Below are positions 52,288 to 61,871 of a DNA stretch of 64,000 nt, piece after piece. The stretch is taken from the NCBI GenBank assembly GCA_017548365.1, contig JAFZAC010000044.1, positions 1-64,000 of the forward strand. Direction: 5' to 3'. The stretch's first letter is position 1; the number at the start of each line of letters is the position of its first letter. The notes beneath the pieces are model-generated. The model worked only from the letters and a program-made list of their open reading frames with translations. It was not told the DNA's origin and searched no databases. This stretch comes from Muribaculaceae bacterium (GTDB lineage Bacteria; Bacteroidota; Bacteroidia; Bacteroidales; Muribaculaceae). The position numbers were made by a program, and so were the translations under genes.

Positions 52288-53637
52288 TTAAATCAACAAC
52301 AGTGCAGCAAGCGCTATTGCGGTAATTGCTGTTACGCCCATTATGAGTGTCATCAGGGTGAAGGAACGATAGCCGTCGGCAGTGCGGATGCCGCCAAAGC
52401 CTGTGACTACCCAGAAGTAGCTGTCGTTGGCGTGCGAGACAGTCATGGCGCCAGCGCCTATAGCCATCACGACGAGAGTAGCGGCAAGGGGTGTGGTAAA
52501 GCCCAAGGCGTGCATCATGGAGCCTGCGTCGCCAAACATTCCCATTAAACTTGCTGTGGTGGTAATTGCCACTGTTGAAGAACCTTGTGCCGACTTGAGA
52601 ATGGCGGCAATCAAGAAGGGGAAGACTACTCCGAGTGCCGATAGTGTGCCTGTGTATTGCTTTATAACCTCGATAAAACAGCTCTCGACTATCACAGTGC
52701 CAAGGACACTGCCTGCAGCAGTAATGAAGATGATGGGACCGGCGGTCATGAGCGAGTCATTAATTATGCCGTAGGACTGCTTGAGCATCCTGCGCTTTGC
52801 AAGCAACGGCAAGCAGCACAGGAACGCTACCATAAGGGCGATGACCGGTTTGCCCAGGAAGGTGAAGACCGTTGCGAGCCACTCGGGCATTGCCACAAGG
52901 GACACCAAGCTTCCCATCGCCATGAGCAACACAGGCACTATGATGGGAAGGAATGAAAGGAATGCCGATGGAGCATTGTTAATTTCTTCGGCGTTTTTAT
53001 CCTCGTCGAAGTCAATTCCCACAGTCTTTATTCTTTTCCCAATCTTGCCGGCAAAGAAATAGGCAGGAATGAGAGATATGAGCGAAATGACCACTCCCAC
53101 AGCGATGACCATGAGCAAGTTGTCGTCAAGGCCCATCATACCGGCAGCGGCAACGGGACCTGGCGTGGGAGGGATGAAGACATGCGAGGCAAAAAGACCT
53201 GCTCCCAGGGCGAGCATCAGGCTTGCCTGAGGTTGGGCTGTGCGTCGTGCGAGTGATTTACCAATGGGGCTCACGAGAACGAAACCACTGTCGCAGAACA
53301 CCGGAATTGACACTATCCACCCAATAAGCATCATCGCCAGCCGGGGAAACCTGCGCCCCACTACCCTCTCCACGGCTCTTGCCATCGACAATGCAGCACC
53401 CGTCTTTTCAAGAACAGTGCCTATGATTGTGCCAAAGATTATCACCAGTCCAATGCCCGTGAAAATGCTAGAAAAACCCTTGCCAATGACATCAGGAACG
53501 TTTTTCAATGGCACACCGAGTACCACCGCGAGCACGAGTGCTGTGGCGATAATTGCGATAAATGGATGGATTTTCCACTTGGCGATAGCCAACACCATCA
53601 CTAAAATGGCAAATATGAAGACGAGAAGGGTGGACAT
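52288..53637 (-). CDS. GntP-family gluconate/organic-acid permease
   Basis: A 449-residue membrane protein with about 12 segments. WKIHPFIAIIATALVLAVVL, IPVFCDSGFVLVSPIGKSLA and HVFIPPTPGPVAAAGMMGLD are typical of GntP permeases, which import gluconate, glycerate or related acids with protons. No sugar-acid kinase lies nearby, so the substrate is not predictable. A terminator-like hairpin lies just upstream, so it is transcribed separately. Confidence 0.8.
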   Translation of the reverse strand: MSTLLVFIFAILVMVLAIAKWKIHPFIAIIATALVLAVVLGVPLKNVPDVIGKGFSSIFTGIGLVIIFGTIIGTVLEKTGAALSMARAVERVVGRRFPRLAMMLIGWIVSIPVFCDSGFVLVSPIGKSLARRTAQPQASLMLALGAGLFASHVFIPPTPGPVAAAGMMGLDDNLLMVIAVGVVISLISLIPAYFFAGKIGKRIKTVGIDFDEDKNAEEINNAPSAFLSFLPIIVPVLLMAMGSLVSLVAMPEWLATVFTFLGKPVIALMVAFLCCLPLLAKRRMLKQSYGIINDSLMTAGPIIFITAAGSVLGTVIVESCFIEVIKQYTGTLSALGVVFPFLIAAILKSAQGSSTVAITTTASLMGMFGDAGSMMHALGFTTPLAATLVVMAIGAGAMTVSHANDSYFWVVTGFGGIRTADGYRSFTLMTLIMGVTAITAIALAALLLI

Positions 53638-53692
53638 TTGATTAGTTGTTAGTTTTTAGTTCTTAGTTCATGGTATTTAGTTTTATAATAAT

Positions 53693-53725
53693 ATCCCCCC
53701 TATGTTTTTTGTGAGAGGGGGGGAT
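53693..53725 (-). terminator. terminator of the TPR gene at 53740
   Basis: ATCCCCCC (53693-53700) pairs with GGGGGGAT (53718-53725); AT-rich ATTATTATAAAAC follows on the minus strand. Confidence 0.6.
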
Positions 53726-53739
53726 TTATTAGGGTAATG

Positions 53740-55344
53740 TTATCGTTCTTGGAAGTTGAGCTGTGACTGTTCGAGCAGCATATTGAATGCTGGCTCGTTG
53801 CGCAGTGGTAAGAGGTTCACATAGGGGTCATCGTTGAGCTTGATGTCAAAGAGACCGCCATATCCGTTTGCCAAGCATGATTCGAGGTACTTGAGACCCT
53901 GCGCTTTATTGCCCATTGCCGCTTGCAGAGCAGCAGCATAGTAATAGGCCTGTCCACCAGTTGCAGGATAGTTTTTTATCATTTTCTCTCCCCATGCATT
54001 TGCCTCGCTAGTACGTCCCAGTTCATTAAGAGCGAATCCAGTGAGCGAAGTCAACAAATCGGGATTAAGAGAAAGCACCTTTTCAAAATCGGTTCTTGCC
54101 GCAGCATCGTTCTTGAGCTGGTACTTATTGAGCCATCCACGCAGCATGAGTGCATCGGCGTTGTTTGGCTCAGAATCAATAGCCTTGGTGACCAATGGAA
54201 GAGCGTCCTTATACTTCTTTTGAGCAATAAGCAACCTAGCCTTGGCAAGCAAAGTTGGAGCATAGTTCTGGTTGAGCACCAGAGCCTGATCAAGAGTGTT
54301 CTCGGCAGTCTTGTAGTTTTTGCCCTTTCCTTGACGCAACTCAATCATGCTGCGCAAGATATATCCGTCGGGGTTGGTGGCATCACTTGCAATGGCCTTA
54401 TTGGCATAGGTATAAGCCTGGTCATAGTCTCCCAGTTGGAAAAGGCACTTTGCCTCATCGCTGAAGATAGTTGGGTACTCGAGCAAGTCATTGTCAGTTA
54501 CATACTTGAGATCTCGCAGTGCCTGACCATAGTGGTTGTACTTGAGAGCAATCGCCGAACGCACACGATAGAAAATACCCACGCGTGGGTTTTCGTCAGA
54601 AGCAGTCCTCAGAGACTCCATGACATCGTCATAATGGTTCTCGGCAAGATCGAAAATGCGTCCAATCGACACGCCTTTGTCGTTAGTAGCGCTCATAGCG
54701 ATGAGATATGTGTCGCAAGCATCACGATACTCTCCCATCTGCTCTTGCAAAAGGGCTCTGTTAATATAAACCTGAGGCTCAGCAGGGAAAAGATTGATAG
54801 CCTCGTTTACCCATGCCATCGCCATGTCTTTATTACCTCTTTTGGCCTCTACACAACCAAGGCAGTACATGGCATCATAGTTTCTTGACTCTCGCTGAAG
54901 AATAGCCTTGAACTGGGTCTCGGCCTCGTCAAGATTCCCTTTGGCATAGGCGACCTTGCCCTTGGTATAGATGCATGAAAGACTAGTGGGATTGATGACT
55001 TCGGCCTTTTCAACATCGGCCTGAGCAGCATCATAGTTACCCTTCATTTCATGAAGTGTTGCCCTTAAAATATAGGCATCGAAAAGAAGCTCGGTCTCCT
55101 TTGTGGGAGCCAGCTGAATAGTGCGATCAACATCATTCAGTGCCGCATCGTAGTTACGATTGACAAAATGCTGATTGGCCCTCATGAAGATGGTGTTATA
55201 ATCATTAGGGTTCTTAGCGATGTGGTCGTCATAAACCTTCATAACGGCAGCAGCCATCTTGTCTTCGATTTGTGCTGCAGCCTGAAGCATAGTGCATGAC
55301 ACTATAGCCAGCGTGAAAAGCACTAAAATTTTCTTGATTCTCAT
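53740..55344 (-). CDS. periplasmic TPR-repeat protein
   Basis: A 534-residue exported protein: signal peptide LVLFTLAIVSCTMLQAAAQ, then continuous TPR units to the end (for example YDAMYCLGCVEAKRGNKDMA and NPDGYILRSMIELRQGKGKN). Probably a scaffold in the cell envelope. No catalytic domain. It precedes kdsA by 19 bases on the same strand, so both may be co-transcribed. Confidence 0.75.
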   Translation of the reverse strand: MRIKKILVLFTLAIVSCTMLQAAAQIEDKMAAAVMKVYDDHIAKNPNDYNTIFMRANQHFVNRNYDAALNDVDRTIQLAPTKETELLFDAYILRATLHEMKGNYDAAQADVEKAEVINPTSLSCIYTKGKVAYAKGNLDEAETQFKAILQRESRNYDAMYCLGCVEAKRGNKDMAMAWVNEAINLFPAEPQVYINRALLQEQMGEYRDACDTYLIAMSATNDKGVSIGRIFDLAENHYDDVMESLRTASDENPRVGIFYRVRSAIALKYNHYGQALRDLKYVTDNDLLEYPTIFSDEAKCLFQLGDYDQAYTYANKAIASDATNPDGYILRSMIELRQGKGKNYKTAENTLDQALVLNQNYAPTLLAKARLLIAQKKYKDALPLVTKAIDSEPNNADALMLRGWLNKYQLKNDAAARTDFEKVLSLNPDLLTSLTGFALNELGRTSEANAWGEKMIKNYPATGGQAYYYAAALQAAMGNKAQGLKYLESCLANGYGGLFDIKLNDDPYVNLLPLRNEPAFNMLLEQSQLNFQER

Positions 55345-55363
55345 AATTATCGTTATTAAGTTA

Positions 55364-56176
55364 TTATTTATCTAATTCGTTGATAGTCATCCTGAGTTGT
55401 GTGAGTCGAGAGAGGAGTCCATCGAGCAAGTCGAGCTGGAGCATGTTGGCTCCATCACTCTTGGCGACAGCCGGGTTGGGATGCGTCTCGATAAATATTC
55501 CATCGGCACCTGTGGCGATTGCAGCTCGGGCAACAGTCTCGATGAGTTCGGGTTTGCCACCAGTAACGCCACTTGCTTGATTGGGCTGCTGCAAGGAGTG
55601 AGTTATGTCCATTATCACCGGTGCATACTGCCGCATGACAGGAATGCCACGATAGTCGACCACCAAGTCTTGATAGCCAAATGTAGTGCCACGCTCGGTA
55701 ATCGCCACTTGTTCGTTTCCCGACTCCTTCACCTTGTTGACAGCAAACTTCATAGCACTTGCCGAGACAAACTGCCCTTTCTTGATGTTCACCATCTTAC
55801 CTGTGCGTGCTGCAGCGACCAGAAGGTCGGTTTGACGGCACAGGAAAGCGGGGATCTGCAATATATCGACATATTGCGCTGCCATCTCTGCTTCATCGGG
55901 AGTGTGAATATCGGTCACCACAGGAACGTTGAACGTCTCATGCACTTTACGCAATATTTTCAGAGCCTTCTCATCGCCTATCCCAGTAAAGGAATCAAGG
56001 CGAGAACGGTTGGCCTTGCGATAACTACCTTTAAACACATAGGGAATGTTGAGCCTGGAAGTTGATTCCATCACTTTTTCGGCAATCATGAGAGCCATTT
56101 CTTCGCCCTCAATGGCACAGGGTCCAGCGAGGAGGAAGAAGTTTCCTGTGGGTGATGATTTTAAGTATTCTAACAT
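55364..56176 (-). CDS. kdsA: 3-deoxy-8-phosphooctulonate synthase
   Basis: A 270-residue enzyme that joins arabinose-5-phosphate and PEP to Kdo-8-phosphate for lipopolysaccharide. FLLAGPCAIEGEEMALMIAE, FKGSYRKANRSRLDSFTGIG and VTDIHTPDEA are the canonical KdsA blocks; the C-terminal GADGIFIETHPNPAVAKSDG holds the last active-site residues. It is 16 bases downstream of rsmE. Confidence 0.9.
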   Translation of the reverse strand: MLEYLKSSPTGNFFLLAGPCAIEGEEMALMIAEKVMESTSRLNIPYVFKGSYRKANRSRLDSFTGIGDEKALKILRKVHETFNVPVVTDIHTPDEAEMAAQYVDILQIPAFLCRQTDLLVAAARTGKMVNIKKGQFVSASAMKFAVNKVKESGNEQVAITERGTTFGYQDLVVDYRGIPVMRQYAPVIMDITHSLQQPNQASGVTGGKPELIETVARAAIATGADGIFIETHPNPAVAKSDGANMLQLDLLDGLLSRLTQLRMTINELDK

Positions 56177-56192
56177 TTCAAATTGTCAAGAA

Positions 56193-56918
56193 TTATATCG
56201 TTTTATTATGTTCCTTGATGGCATGCATTGTGGCAACAGCAACGAGGGCTGCAGTCTCGGTGCGCAGACGGCTCTCGCCCAAGGTAACTGGCACGAAACC
56301 TGCTTTTATCGCCGCTTCAACCTCCATTGGGTCGAAATCGCCCTCAGGCCCTATCATCACCACTGCATCACGGCTTGAGTCATAGACTTGTGCCAACGAA
56401 TGGCGCTCGTTGCGCGGTAAAGACTCGTCACAGTAGGCGATAAAACGCTGGGCATCGCTTTCCTCGGCGAGGAAGTCCTCAATGGGAGTTAGTTCATCGA
56501 GCTGAGGCAGCTGCGCTTTGAGCGATTGCTTCATTGCAGCCACCAGAATCTTGTGAAGACGCTCGGTTTTAAGCACCTTGCGCTCACTGTGACGGCACAG
56601 TAGCGGCGTGATGCGGTCGATTCCCATCTCAGTGCACTTCTCGGCCATCCACTCGATGCGGTCGAGGTTCTTGGTTGGTGCCACAGCAATGGCAATTTTA
56701 GCGCCCCAATGAGGTGGACAATTCTCCTGCGATACAATCTCAACGGCGCAATGCTTGGCATGTGCCATAGTAATACGGCAACGATAAAGTGTGCCACAAC
56801 CGTCAATCACCTCGATTTCGTCGCCCTCGACAAGCCTGAGCACTCGCACGCAATGGCGCGACTCCTCCTCTGGAAGAGTGAGCGTGGTGGCTATATCGGG
56901 GGCGAAGAATCGATGCAT
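56193..56918 (-). CDS. rsmE: 16S rRNA (uracil-1498-N3)-methyltransferase
   Basis: A 241-residue SPOUT methyltransferase. An N-terminal PUA-like domain (1-70), AVAPTKNLDRIEWMAEKCTE and the SAM knot VVMIGPEGDFDPMEVEAAIK with LGESRLRTETAALVAVA are diagnostic. It methylates U1498 of 16S rRNA. The GPEGD in place of the usual GPEGG is a minor variant. Confidence 0.9.
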   Translation of the reverse strand: MHRFFAPDIATTLTLPEEESRHCVRVLRLVEGDEIEVIDGCGTLYRCRITMAHAKHCAVEIVSQENCPPHWGAKIAIAVAPTKNLDRIEWMAEKCTEMGIDRITPLLCRHSERKVLKTERLHKILVAAMKQSLKAQLPQLDELTPIEDFLAEESDAQRFIAYCDESLPRNERHSLAQVYDSSRDAVVMIGPEGDFDPMEVEAAIKAGFVPVTLGESRLRTETAALVAVATMHAIKEHNKTI

Positions 56919-56965
56919 ATCTTTATTTTAATGCAAAATGCATGATGCAATGAGAAGAATATTTT

Positions 56966-58330
56966 TTAATCTTCTTTACCAACAACTTTCTTCACTTTCT
57001 CTTGTTGCTCAGCGACACGCTTCTGCATTGCGGCAGGATCATGTTTGTACTTGAACAGAATCCAGAATGCTACTGCAACAGCGAGAGCGAAGCCAGCAAA
57101 TATGAACCATGGAGTCTGCCAATCGCCAACGAGGAAGCCTGATTCATTCCAGCTACAGAACTTGTTGATAACTTCTCCAGCGGCTAGAGTACCGATAGTA
57201 GCACCCAAACCATTGGTCATGAGCATGAACAAGCCCTGAGCCGAAGCCTTGACGTTGGGGTCGCACTCATTGTCAACAAACATCGCACCCGACACGTTGA
57301 AGAAGTCGAAAGCGACACCATAAACAATACAAGAGAGCACAAACAGAATAACGCCTGGCATAGCAGGATTACCAAGTCCGAAGAAACCAAACCGGAACAC
57401 CCAAGCAAACATAGCGATGAGCATAACCACCTTTATTCCATATCGTTTCAAGAAGAATGGTATGAGCAAGATACACAGAGCCTCACTGATCTGAGACAGC
57501 GAGACAAGCATAGTAGCATTGTTGGCTGCAAAAGTGTTGGCATACTCAGTCATTCCTTTGAAGTGAGTGAGGAAAGGAGTAGCATATCCATTGGTCACTT
57601 GCAATGACATTCCAAGGAGCATTGAGAAGATGAAGAACATCGCCATCTTCTTGCTCTTAAAGAGCTTGAAAGCACTCAAACCCATTGTCTCGGCAAGGGA
57701 CTGAGACTCCTTCTTTACAAGCTTGCACTGTGGCAGTGTAAAGCAGTAGGCAAAGAGAACTATGCTCAAAATACCCGAAACAAGGAATTGATAGTGAGTA
57801 TACTGGAACTTATTAGCATTCTCGGCAAGAGTGAAGAAGAAACTTCCATTGTCAAGAGTAGCACAATTCACGAACCACATCGTTGCAATGAAGCCAATTG
57901 TACCGAACACACGGATGGGAGGGAAGTCCTTCACAGTATCCATGCCGTTATCCTTCATGATAGTGAATGCGGCAGTGTTGCTAAGTGCCAATGTTGGCAT
58001 GTAGAATGCTACACTCAAAGTGTAGAGGGTGATAAACATCGCCTTATTGGGTTCAGCTGCCGAAGCACCCATAGAGAACAATGCAATCATACCCACACCA
58101 GCTAGCAGGTGACAGATTCCCAGCATCTTTTGTGGCTGAATGAACTTGTCGGCAATAATACCCATGAGGGTTGGCATGAAGATTGATACAATACCTTGGA
58201 TAGCATAGAACCAAGCAATCTCGCCGCCCATGCCGGCTTTTCCCAGATAGTTGCCCATGCAAGTGAGATAAGCTCCCCACACAGCGAACTCCAGGAAGTT
58301 CATAACGATTAATCTAACTTTTAGATTCAT
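56966..58330 (-). CDS. MFS nucleoside transporter (NupG-like)
   Basis: A 454-residue permease with 12 segments. FLEFAVWGAYLTCMGNYLGK starts it, and SKKMAMFFIFSMLLGMSLQV and NECDPNVKASAQGLFMLMTN fit the NupG/XapB nucleoside:H+ symporter family. The C-terminal tail is basic (VAEQQEKVKKVVGKED). Nucleoside import is inferred from family. Confidence 0.75.
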   Translation of the reverse strand: MNLKVRLIVMNFLEFAVWGAYLTCMGNYLGKAGMGGEIAWFYAIQGIVSIFMPTLMGIIADKFIQPQKMLGICHLLAGVGMIALFSMGASAAEPNKAMFITLYTLSVAFYMPTLALSNTAAFTIMKDNGMDTVKDFPPIRVFGTIGFIATMWFVNCATLDNGSFFFTLAENANKFQYTHYQFLVSGILSIVLFAYCFTLPQCKLVKKESQSLAETMGLSAFKLFKSKKMAMFFIFSMLLGMSLQVTNGYATPFLTHFKGMTEYANTFAANNATMLVSLSQISEALCILLIPFFLKRYGIKVVMLIAMFAWVFRFGFFGLGNPAMPGVILFVLSCIVYGVAFDFFNVSGAMFVDNECDPNVKASAQGLFMLMTNGLGATIGTLAAGEVINKFCSWNESGFLVGDWQTPWFIFAGFALAVAVAFWILFKYKHDPAAMQKRVAEQQEKVKKVVGKED

Positions 58331-58362
58331 AGTGTTTTGCTTTTGAGATTATTATTAATGTA

Positions 58363-59001
58363 TTATTCTGTTTCTTTTGGAGTTGCACTCCCCTCTTCGC
58401 CTTCTGCCTTAGATGGAGAGTTCTGTGGTTTTACACCAAGTTTTTCTTTGATTGTCTTCTGGATGCTTGCCGCAAGTTCATATTTTTCAACTTCGACAGC
58501 TTTAGTGAGTTTTTCTCTCAGTTCGTCCAACGAGAGATCGCTGAGAGAGCGTTTGGGCCTCTCGGTGACAACACTTTTCTTGTCGTCGCTTAAAACAAAC
58601 CCTGCCTTGTCAAGAACTGCTTGCGTGGTGTAGATAGGCGTGCTTGTGCGTAGCGCCAAAGCCACTGCATCGCTGGTGCGTGCTTCCAGTTCAACATTCT
58701 GCTGGTTTGTCGACAACTTTATCCTTGACTTGTAGACACCCTCTTCAAAGCTGTAAATGAAGACCTCGTCGAGGCTTATGCCAAAAGCGTGGAAAGTACT
58801 AATCATGAGGTCGTGAGTCATGGGGCGTGGTGTGATGACATGATTGAGTGTGGCAAAAATCGAATTTGCCTCAGGGACTCCGATCACCACAACCATGCTC
58901 AAGTCGCCTTTATGCTGCTTGAGCACCAGAGCATGAGCCTCCTGCTTGATTTGGCTGTAGGAGATGCCCATCACGTCCATTTCTATTTTGTTGTCACTCA
59001 T
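58363..59001 (-). CDS. bifunctional nuclease family protein (DUF151) with UvrB/C motif
   Basis: A 212-residue protein. Residues 1-130 are a DUF151 domain (VVVIGVPEANSIFATLNHVI; LEARTSDAVALALRTSTPIY), and LRE-KLTKAVEVEKYELAAS is a UvrB/C-type motif. Related proteins have nuclease activity; the role in Bacteroidales is not established. The Ser/Glu-rich tail is unstructured. It follows mnmA on the same strand. Confidence 0.8.
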   Translation of the reverse strand: MSDNKIEMDVMGISYSQIKQEAHALVLKQHKGDLSMVVVIGVPEANSIFATLNHVITPRPMTHDLMISTFHAFGISLDEVFIYSFEEGVYKSRIKLSTNQQNVELEARTSDAVALALRTSTPIYTTQAVLDKAGFVLSDDKKSVVTERPKRSLSDLSLDELREKLTKAVEVEKYELAASIQKTIKEKLGVKPQNSPSKAEGEEGSATPKETE

Positions 59002-59028
59002 TATTGTCGTTTAATGAATTCTGTACCA

Positions 59029-60096
59029 TTATAGTGTTATCACTCCGCTGCCGTAGCACAGATGCTGTTCCTTGTCGTAAATGACAGCAAACTGGCCTGG
59101 TGCAATACCCTGGATGTCCTCGTCGCTCTCAATGAGCCACTTATTGCCATCGATTTGCGAGAGTTGTCCCTTGGCAAAATGGGGGGTGTGTCGGTTTTTG
59201 AACGTTATCTCGTGCTTGCCATCCTCGCCCTCCCACGGGTTGCCACTGATGAAGTGCATCTCATCGAGATTGATGATGCGTCCATATTGCTTGCTAGTGC
59301 CGTAGCCGTTGCTCACATAGATGGCGTTGTCTTGAACGTTCTTCTTAACTACATACCATGGTCCACCACTCAGCCCAAGACCCTTGCGTTGGCCTATGGT
59401 GTGGAACCAGAAGCCATTGTGCTCACCCAACTTGCGTCCTGTCTCGAGCTCAATGATAGGCCCCTTCTTAACGCCTAAGTGACGACGAATGAAGTCGTTG
59501 TAGTCGATTTGACCTAGGAAGCATATACCCTGACTGTCCTTGCGGCTGGCATTGGGGAGCTTAACCTCTTGTGCAATCTCGCGTACTCTCGCCTTTGGCA
59601 TAGAACCGATGGGGAAGATGAGATGGCGGAGCTGGTCGTAAGTAATCTGCGCCAAGAAGTCGGTTTGATCCTTGACAGGGTCGACTGCCGTTGCAAGATA
59701 TTTAGTGCCTCCAATCTCACAAGTGGTAGCGTAATGTCCTGTTGCTGTGAGGTCAAAATCTTTGCCCCATCGCTGCTCAAAGTATCCAAACTTGATCATG
59801 CGGTTGCACATCATATCGGGATTGGGAGTGAGTCCCGCCTTAACAGTGCGCAAGGCATATTCCATAACGTTGTCCCAGTACTCCTCATGTAGCGACACAA
59901 CCTCGAGAGGCAAGCCATAACGATGTGCGATGAGGTTGCACATCTCTATGTCTTCCTCGGCGCTGCAGTCGCCCTCGTCATTGTCCATGCCAATGCGGAT
60001 GTAGAACAGATGCAAGTCGTGCTGAGCCTGCTGCACAAGCTCATGCACCACTACTGCGCTGTCAACTCCACCCGATATGAGTACTGCTATGTTCAT
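59029..60096 (-). CDS. mnmA: tRNA-specific 2-thiouridylase MnmA
   Basis: A 355-residue enzyme. PP-loop VLISGGVDSAVVVHEL at the start activates U34 with ATP; catalytic cysteines are in NPDMMCNRMIKFG and DSQGICFLGQ. It adds sulphur to the wobble uridine of tRNA Lys, Glu and Gln. The C-terminal beta domain is complete (FAVIYDKEQHLCYGSGVI). Confidence 0.9.
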   Translation of the reverse strand: MNIAVLISGGVDSAVVVHELVQQAQHDLHLFYIRIGMDNDEGDCSAEEDIEMCNLIAHRYGLPLEVVSLHEEYWDNVMEYALRTVKAGLTPNPDMMCNRMIKFGYFEQRWGKDFDLTATGHYATTCEIGGTKYLATAVDPVKDQTDFLAQITYDQLRHLIFPIGSMPKARVREIAQEVKLPNASRKDSQGICFLGQIDYNDFIRRHLGVKKGPIIELETGRKLGEHNGFWFHTIGQRKGLGLSGGPWYVVKKNVQDNAIYVSNGYGTSKQYGRIINLDEMHFISGNPWEGEDGKHEITFKNRHTPHFAKGQLSQIDGNKWLIESDEDIQGIAPGQFAVIYDKEQHLCYGSGVITL

Positions 60097-60144
60097 TGGT
60101 TTTTCGTTTAACGTTTAGCGTTATAGCCTCATTGTTAAGTCATC

Positions 60145-60648
60145 TTAAGCTTTCTCAAGGACCTCGCTTTCCTCGTCGTCTTTTTCACTGATGGTGTGAA
60201 TAGCAAAGAGGTAATCAAGAGATATCTTACCCGGTCCTGCCAGCAGCATGTAGGCGAATATACCCAGGAACATGATGGGATAACCTGGCTCAAAGATGAA
60301 CATCTGGCCAGCACTTGAGACGCTTGTTGCGGTAAGCATAACTGTCTCGGCATAAATCATAATGCCTATTGATGGGAGGAGAGCCAATCGTGTAAAAAGT
60401 CCCAGAATAATGAACACTGCACATACAATTTCCAGGACGACGATTGCCACAAGAGCCGATTCGCTAGGCAGCCCCATCGAGCCGGCTGTAGCTTGAGCAA
60501 ATTCTCCCAAGTGCGTCATTTGCCTGACACCCATCTGCAAGAACATTATACCAGTGAACAACCTCAGAAAAAGCCTTGAGAGGTTGCTGTAGGTGTGTCC
60601 AGCATTGAACATTAAGAAAGTCTTAAGCCATTTGGGTAGGTTTATCAT
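60145..60648 (-). CDS. DoxX-family membrane protein
   Basis: A 167-residue membrane protein with four segments; LSRLFLRLFTGIMFLQMGVR and FIILGLFTRLALLPSIGIMI are DoxX-like, with an acidic cytosolic tail (SEKDDEESEVLE). DoxX proteins are linked to redox or thiosulphate metabolism, but the role here is unknown. Confidence 0.75.
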   Translation of the reverse strand: MINLPKWLKTFLMFNAGHTYSNLSRLFLRLFTGIMFLQMGVRQMTHLGEFAQATAGSMGLPSESALVAIVVLEIVCAVFIILGLFTRLALLPSIGIMIYAETVMLTATSVSSAGQMFIFEPGYPIMFLGIFAYMLLAGPGKISLDYLFAIHTISEKDDEESEVLEKA

Positions 60649-60692
60649 AATTGATTATTTTTTTGTTATTACGATGTTACTTATTCTTGTCA

Positions 60693-61583
60693 TCATCTTG
60701 ACGTCAAGTTTTTCACAAAATCGACTGTCTTGTTCTTGGCAATGACAGTGAAATTCTCGTCAAGGATGTAGATGCATGGGATAATGCGCAAATCGAGCTT
60801 TTCGGAGACTTCTTTGCTAGCGCCAACAATCCATCTCTCGGAGTAGGACTGCGAGTCGCTATCCCATTTTTTAGGAGTATCGCCTATGACAATGTTGATT
60901 ACCTCGACCTGCCCACTCTCTACTGCCTGTCCAAAAGCGATATCAGTGCTAAGTCGCATGCGCTCGATGGAACTGCCACTGCCGTTGTCGCTGAACATTA
61001 TCACATAGAGCTTGGCGTCGCTCTTGACGTCAAACAAGTGCTTGCGTGCTCCTGTTATTGATGTGAACTCAAAATTATAGATGGGGCTTCCAAGCTTGCT
61101 GGCTTCGATGCGACGGCACTGCTCGCCGTAGTGGTTGCGAGCATCTTTCTTAGCCCACGAAGCATCGGCAGCACTTTTGGCGAACGCCACATACAAATCG
61201 TCGATAAAGTCGAAGTCATGATAGTAAAGCAAATACTCAGCTACACCAATCAGCTTCATAAAGTTGTCGTGATTGGCTTGCGCCTTGAACATCAAGTCAC
61301 GAACCGATGATAACGAGACATTAACATTGGCACCAGCACGCATGATATCAAAATAAGTGACCATTGCGTCCACAAGCAAGCTATCGGAACCTGCCTCAAA
61401 AGGCTTGGTGAGATTGCAATTGTCCCAGAAATGCTGCACGCTATAGTTGCATCGGCTTTCGATGTCAGAACATGTATCGGGCGCAACCGGGAACTCAAAA
61501 AGGGTGGTCTGCGATGACGCATTACCCCCTGAAATTAAGCCAATTGCGACCAAGAGAATATATAAAAACCTTTTCATTATCAT
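60693..61583 (-). CDS. exported thioredoxin-fold protein (DUF5106-like), no CxxC
   Basis: A 296-residue exported protein with signal LYILLVAIGLISGGNASSQ. A helical DUF5106-like part (about 40-165) is followed by a thioredoxin-like fold (YVIMFSDNGSGSSIERMRLS; RIIPCIYILDENFTVIAKNK). The usual WCxxC active site is replaced by SDNGSG, so it is unlikely to be redox active. Start at 61583 or the in-frame ATG at 61577. Confidence 0.65.
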   Translation of the reverse strand: MIMKRFLYILLVAIGLISGGNASSQTTLFEFPVAPDTCSDIESRCNYSVQHFWDNCNLTKPFEAGSDSLLVDAMVTYFDIMRAGANVNVSLSSVRDLMFKAQANHDNFMKLIGVAEYLLYYHDFDFIDDLYVAFAKSAADASWAKKDARNHYGEQCRRIEASKLGSPIYNFEFTSITGARKHLFDVKSDAKLYVIMFSDNGSGSSIERMRLSTDIAFGQAVESGQVEVINIVIGDTPKKWDSDSQSYSERWIVGASKEVSEKLDLRIIPCIYILDENFTVIAKNKTVDFVKNLTSR

Positions 61584-61728
61584 TAATAATATACCTTACT
61601 GTTTCTTTTAACTTGTAAAGGTACGCCAAAAAACACAACACACAAAAAATATTGGACTAAAAAAAACTTAATGGCAAGAAAAATTATTAACAAGGTTGCC
61701 TTTGGCGTCGGCCCATGTCTTAATAGCC

Positions 61729-61765
61729 TAAAAAAAGCTTCCAGGCATAAAAGCCTTGGAAGCTT
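61729..61765 (-). terminator. terminator of tRNA-Thr
   Basis: AAGCTTCC-A-GGC (61735-61746) pairs with GCC-TT-GGAAGCTT (61753-61765); seven T follow on the minus strand (61729-61735). Confidence 0.8.
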
Positions 61766-61772
61766 GTGATTG

Positions 61773-61845
61773 AGCCACGAACGGGACTCGAACCCGTGAC
61801 CTACGCGTTACGAATGCGTTGCTCTACCGACTGAGCTATTGTGGC
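61773..61845 (-). tRNA. tRNA-Thr (anticodon CGT)
   Basis: Reverse strand: acceptor GCCACAA, D arm GCTCAGTCGGTAGAGC, anticodon loop TTCGTAA, T arm ACGGG-TTCGAGT-CCCGT. Mismatches are seen at A6-C67 and A31-C39, both tolerable. CCA is not fully encoded. Confidence 0.9.
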
Positions 61846-61871
61846 TAGAAACTTGCTACATTAAGAGCAAG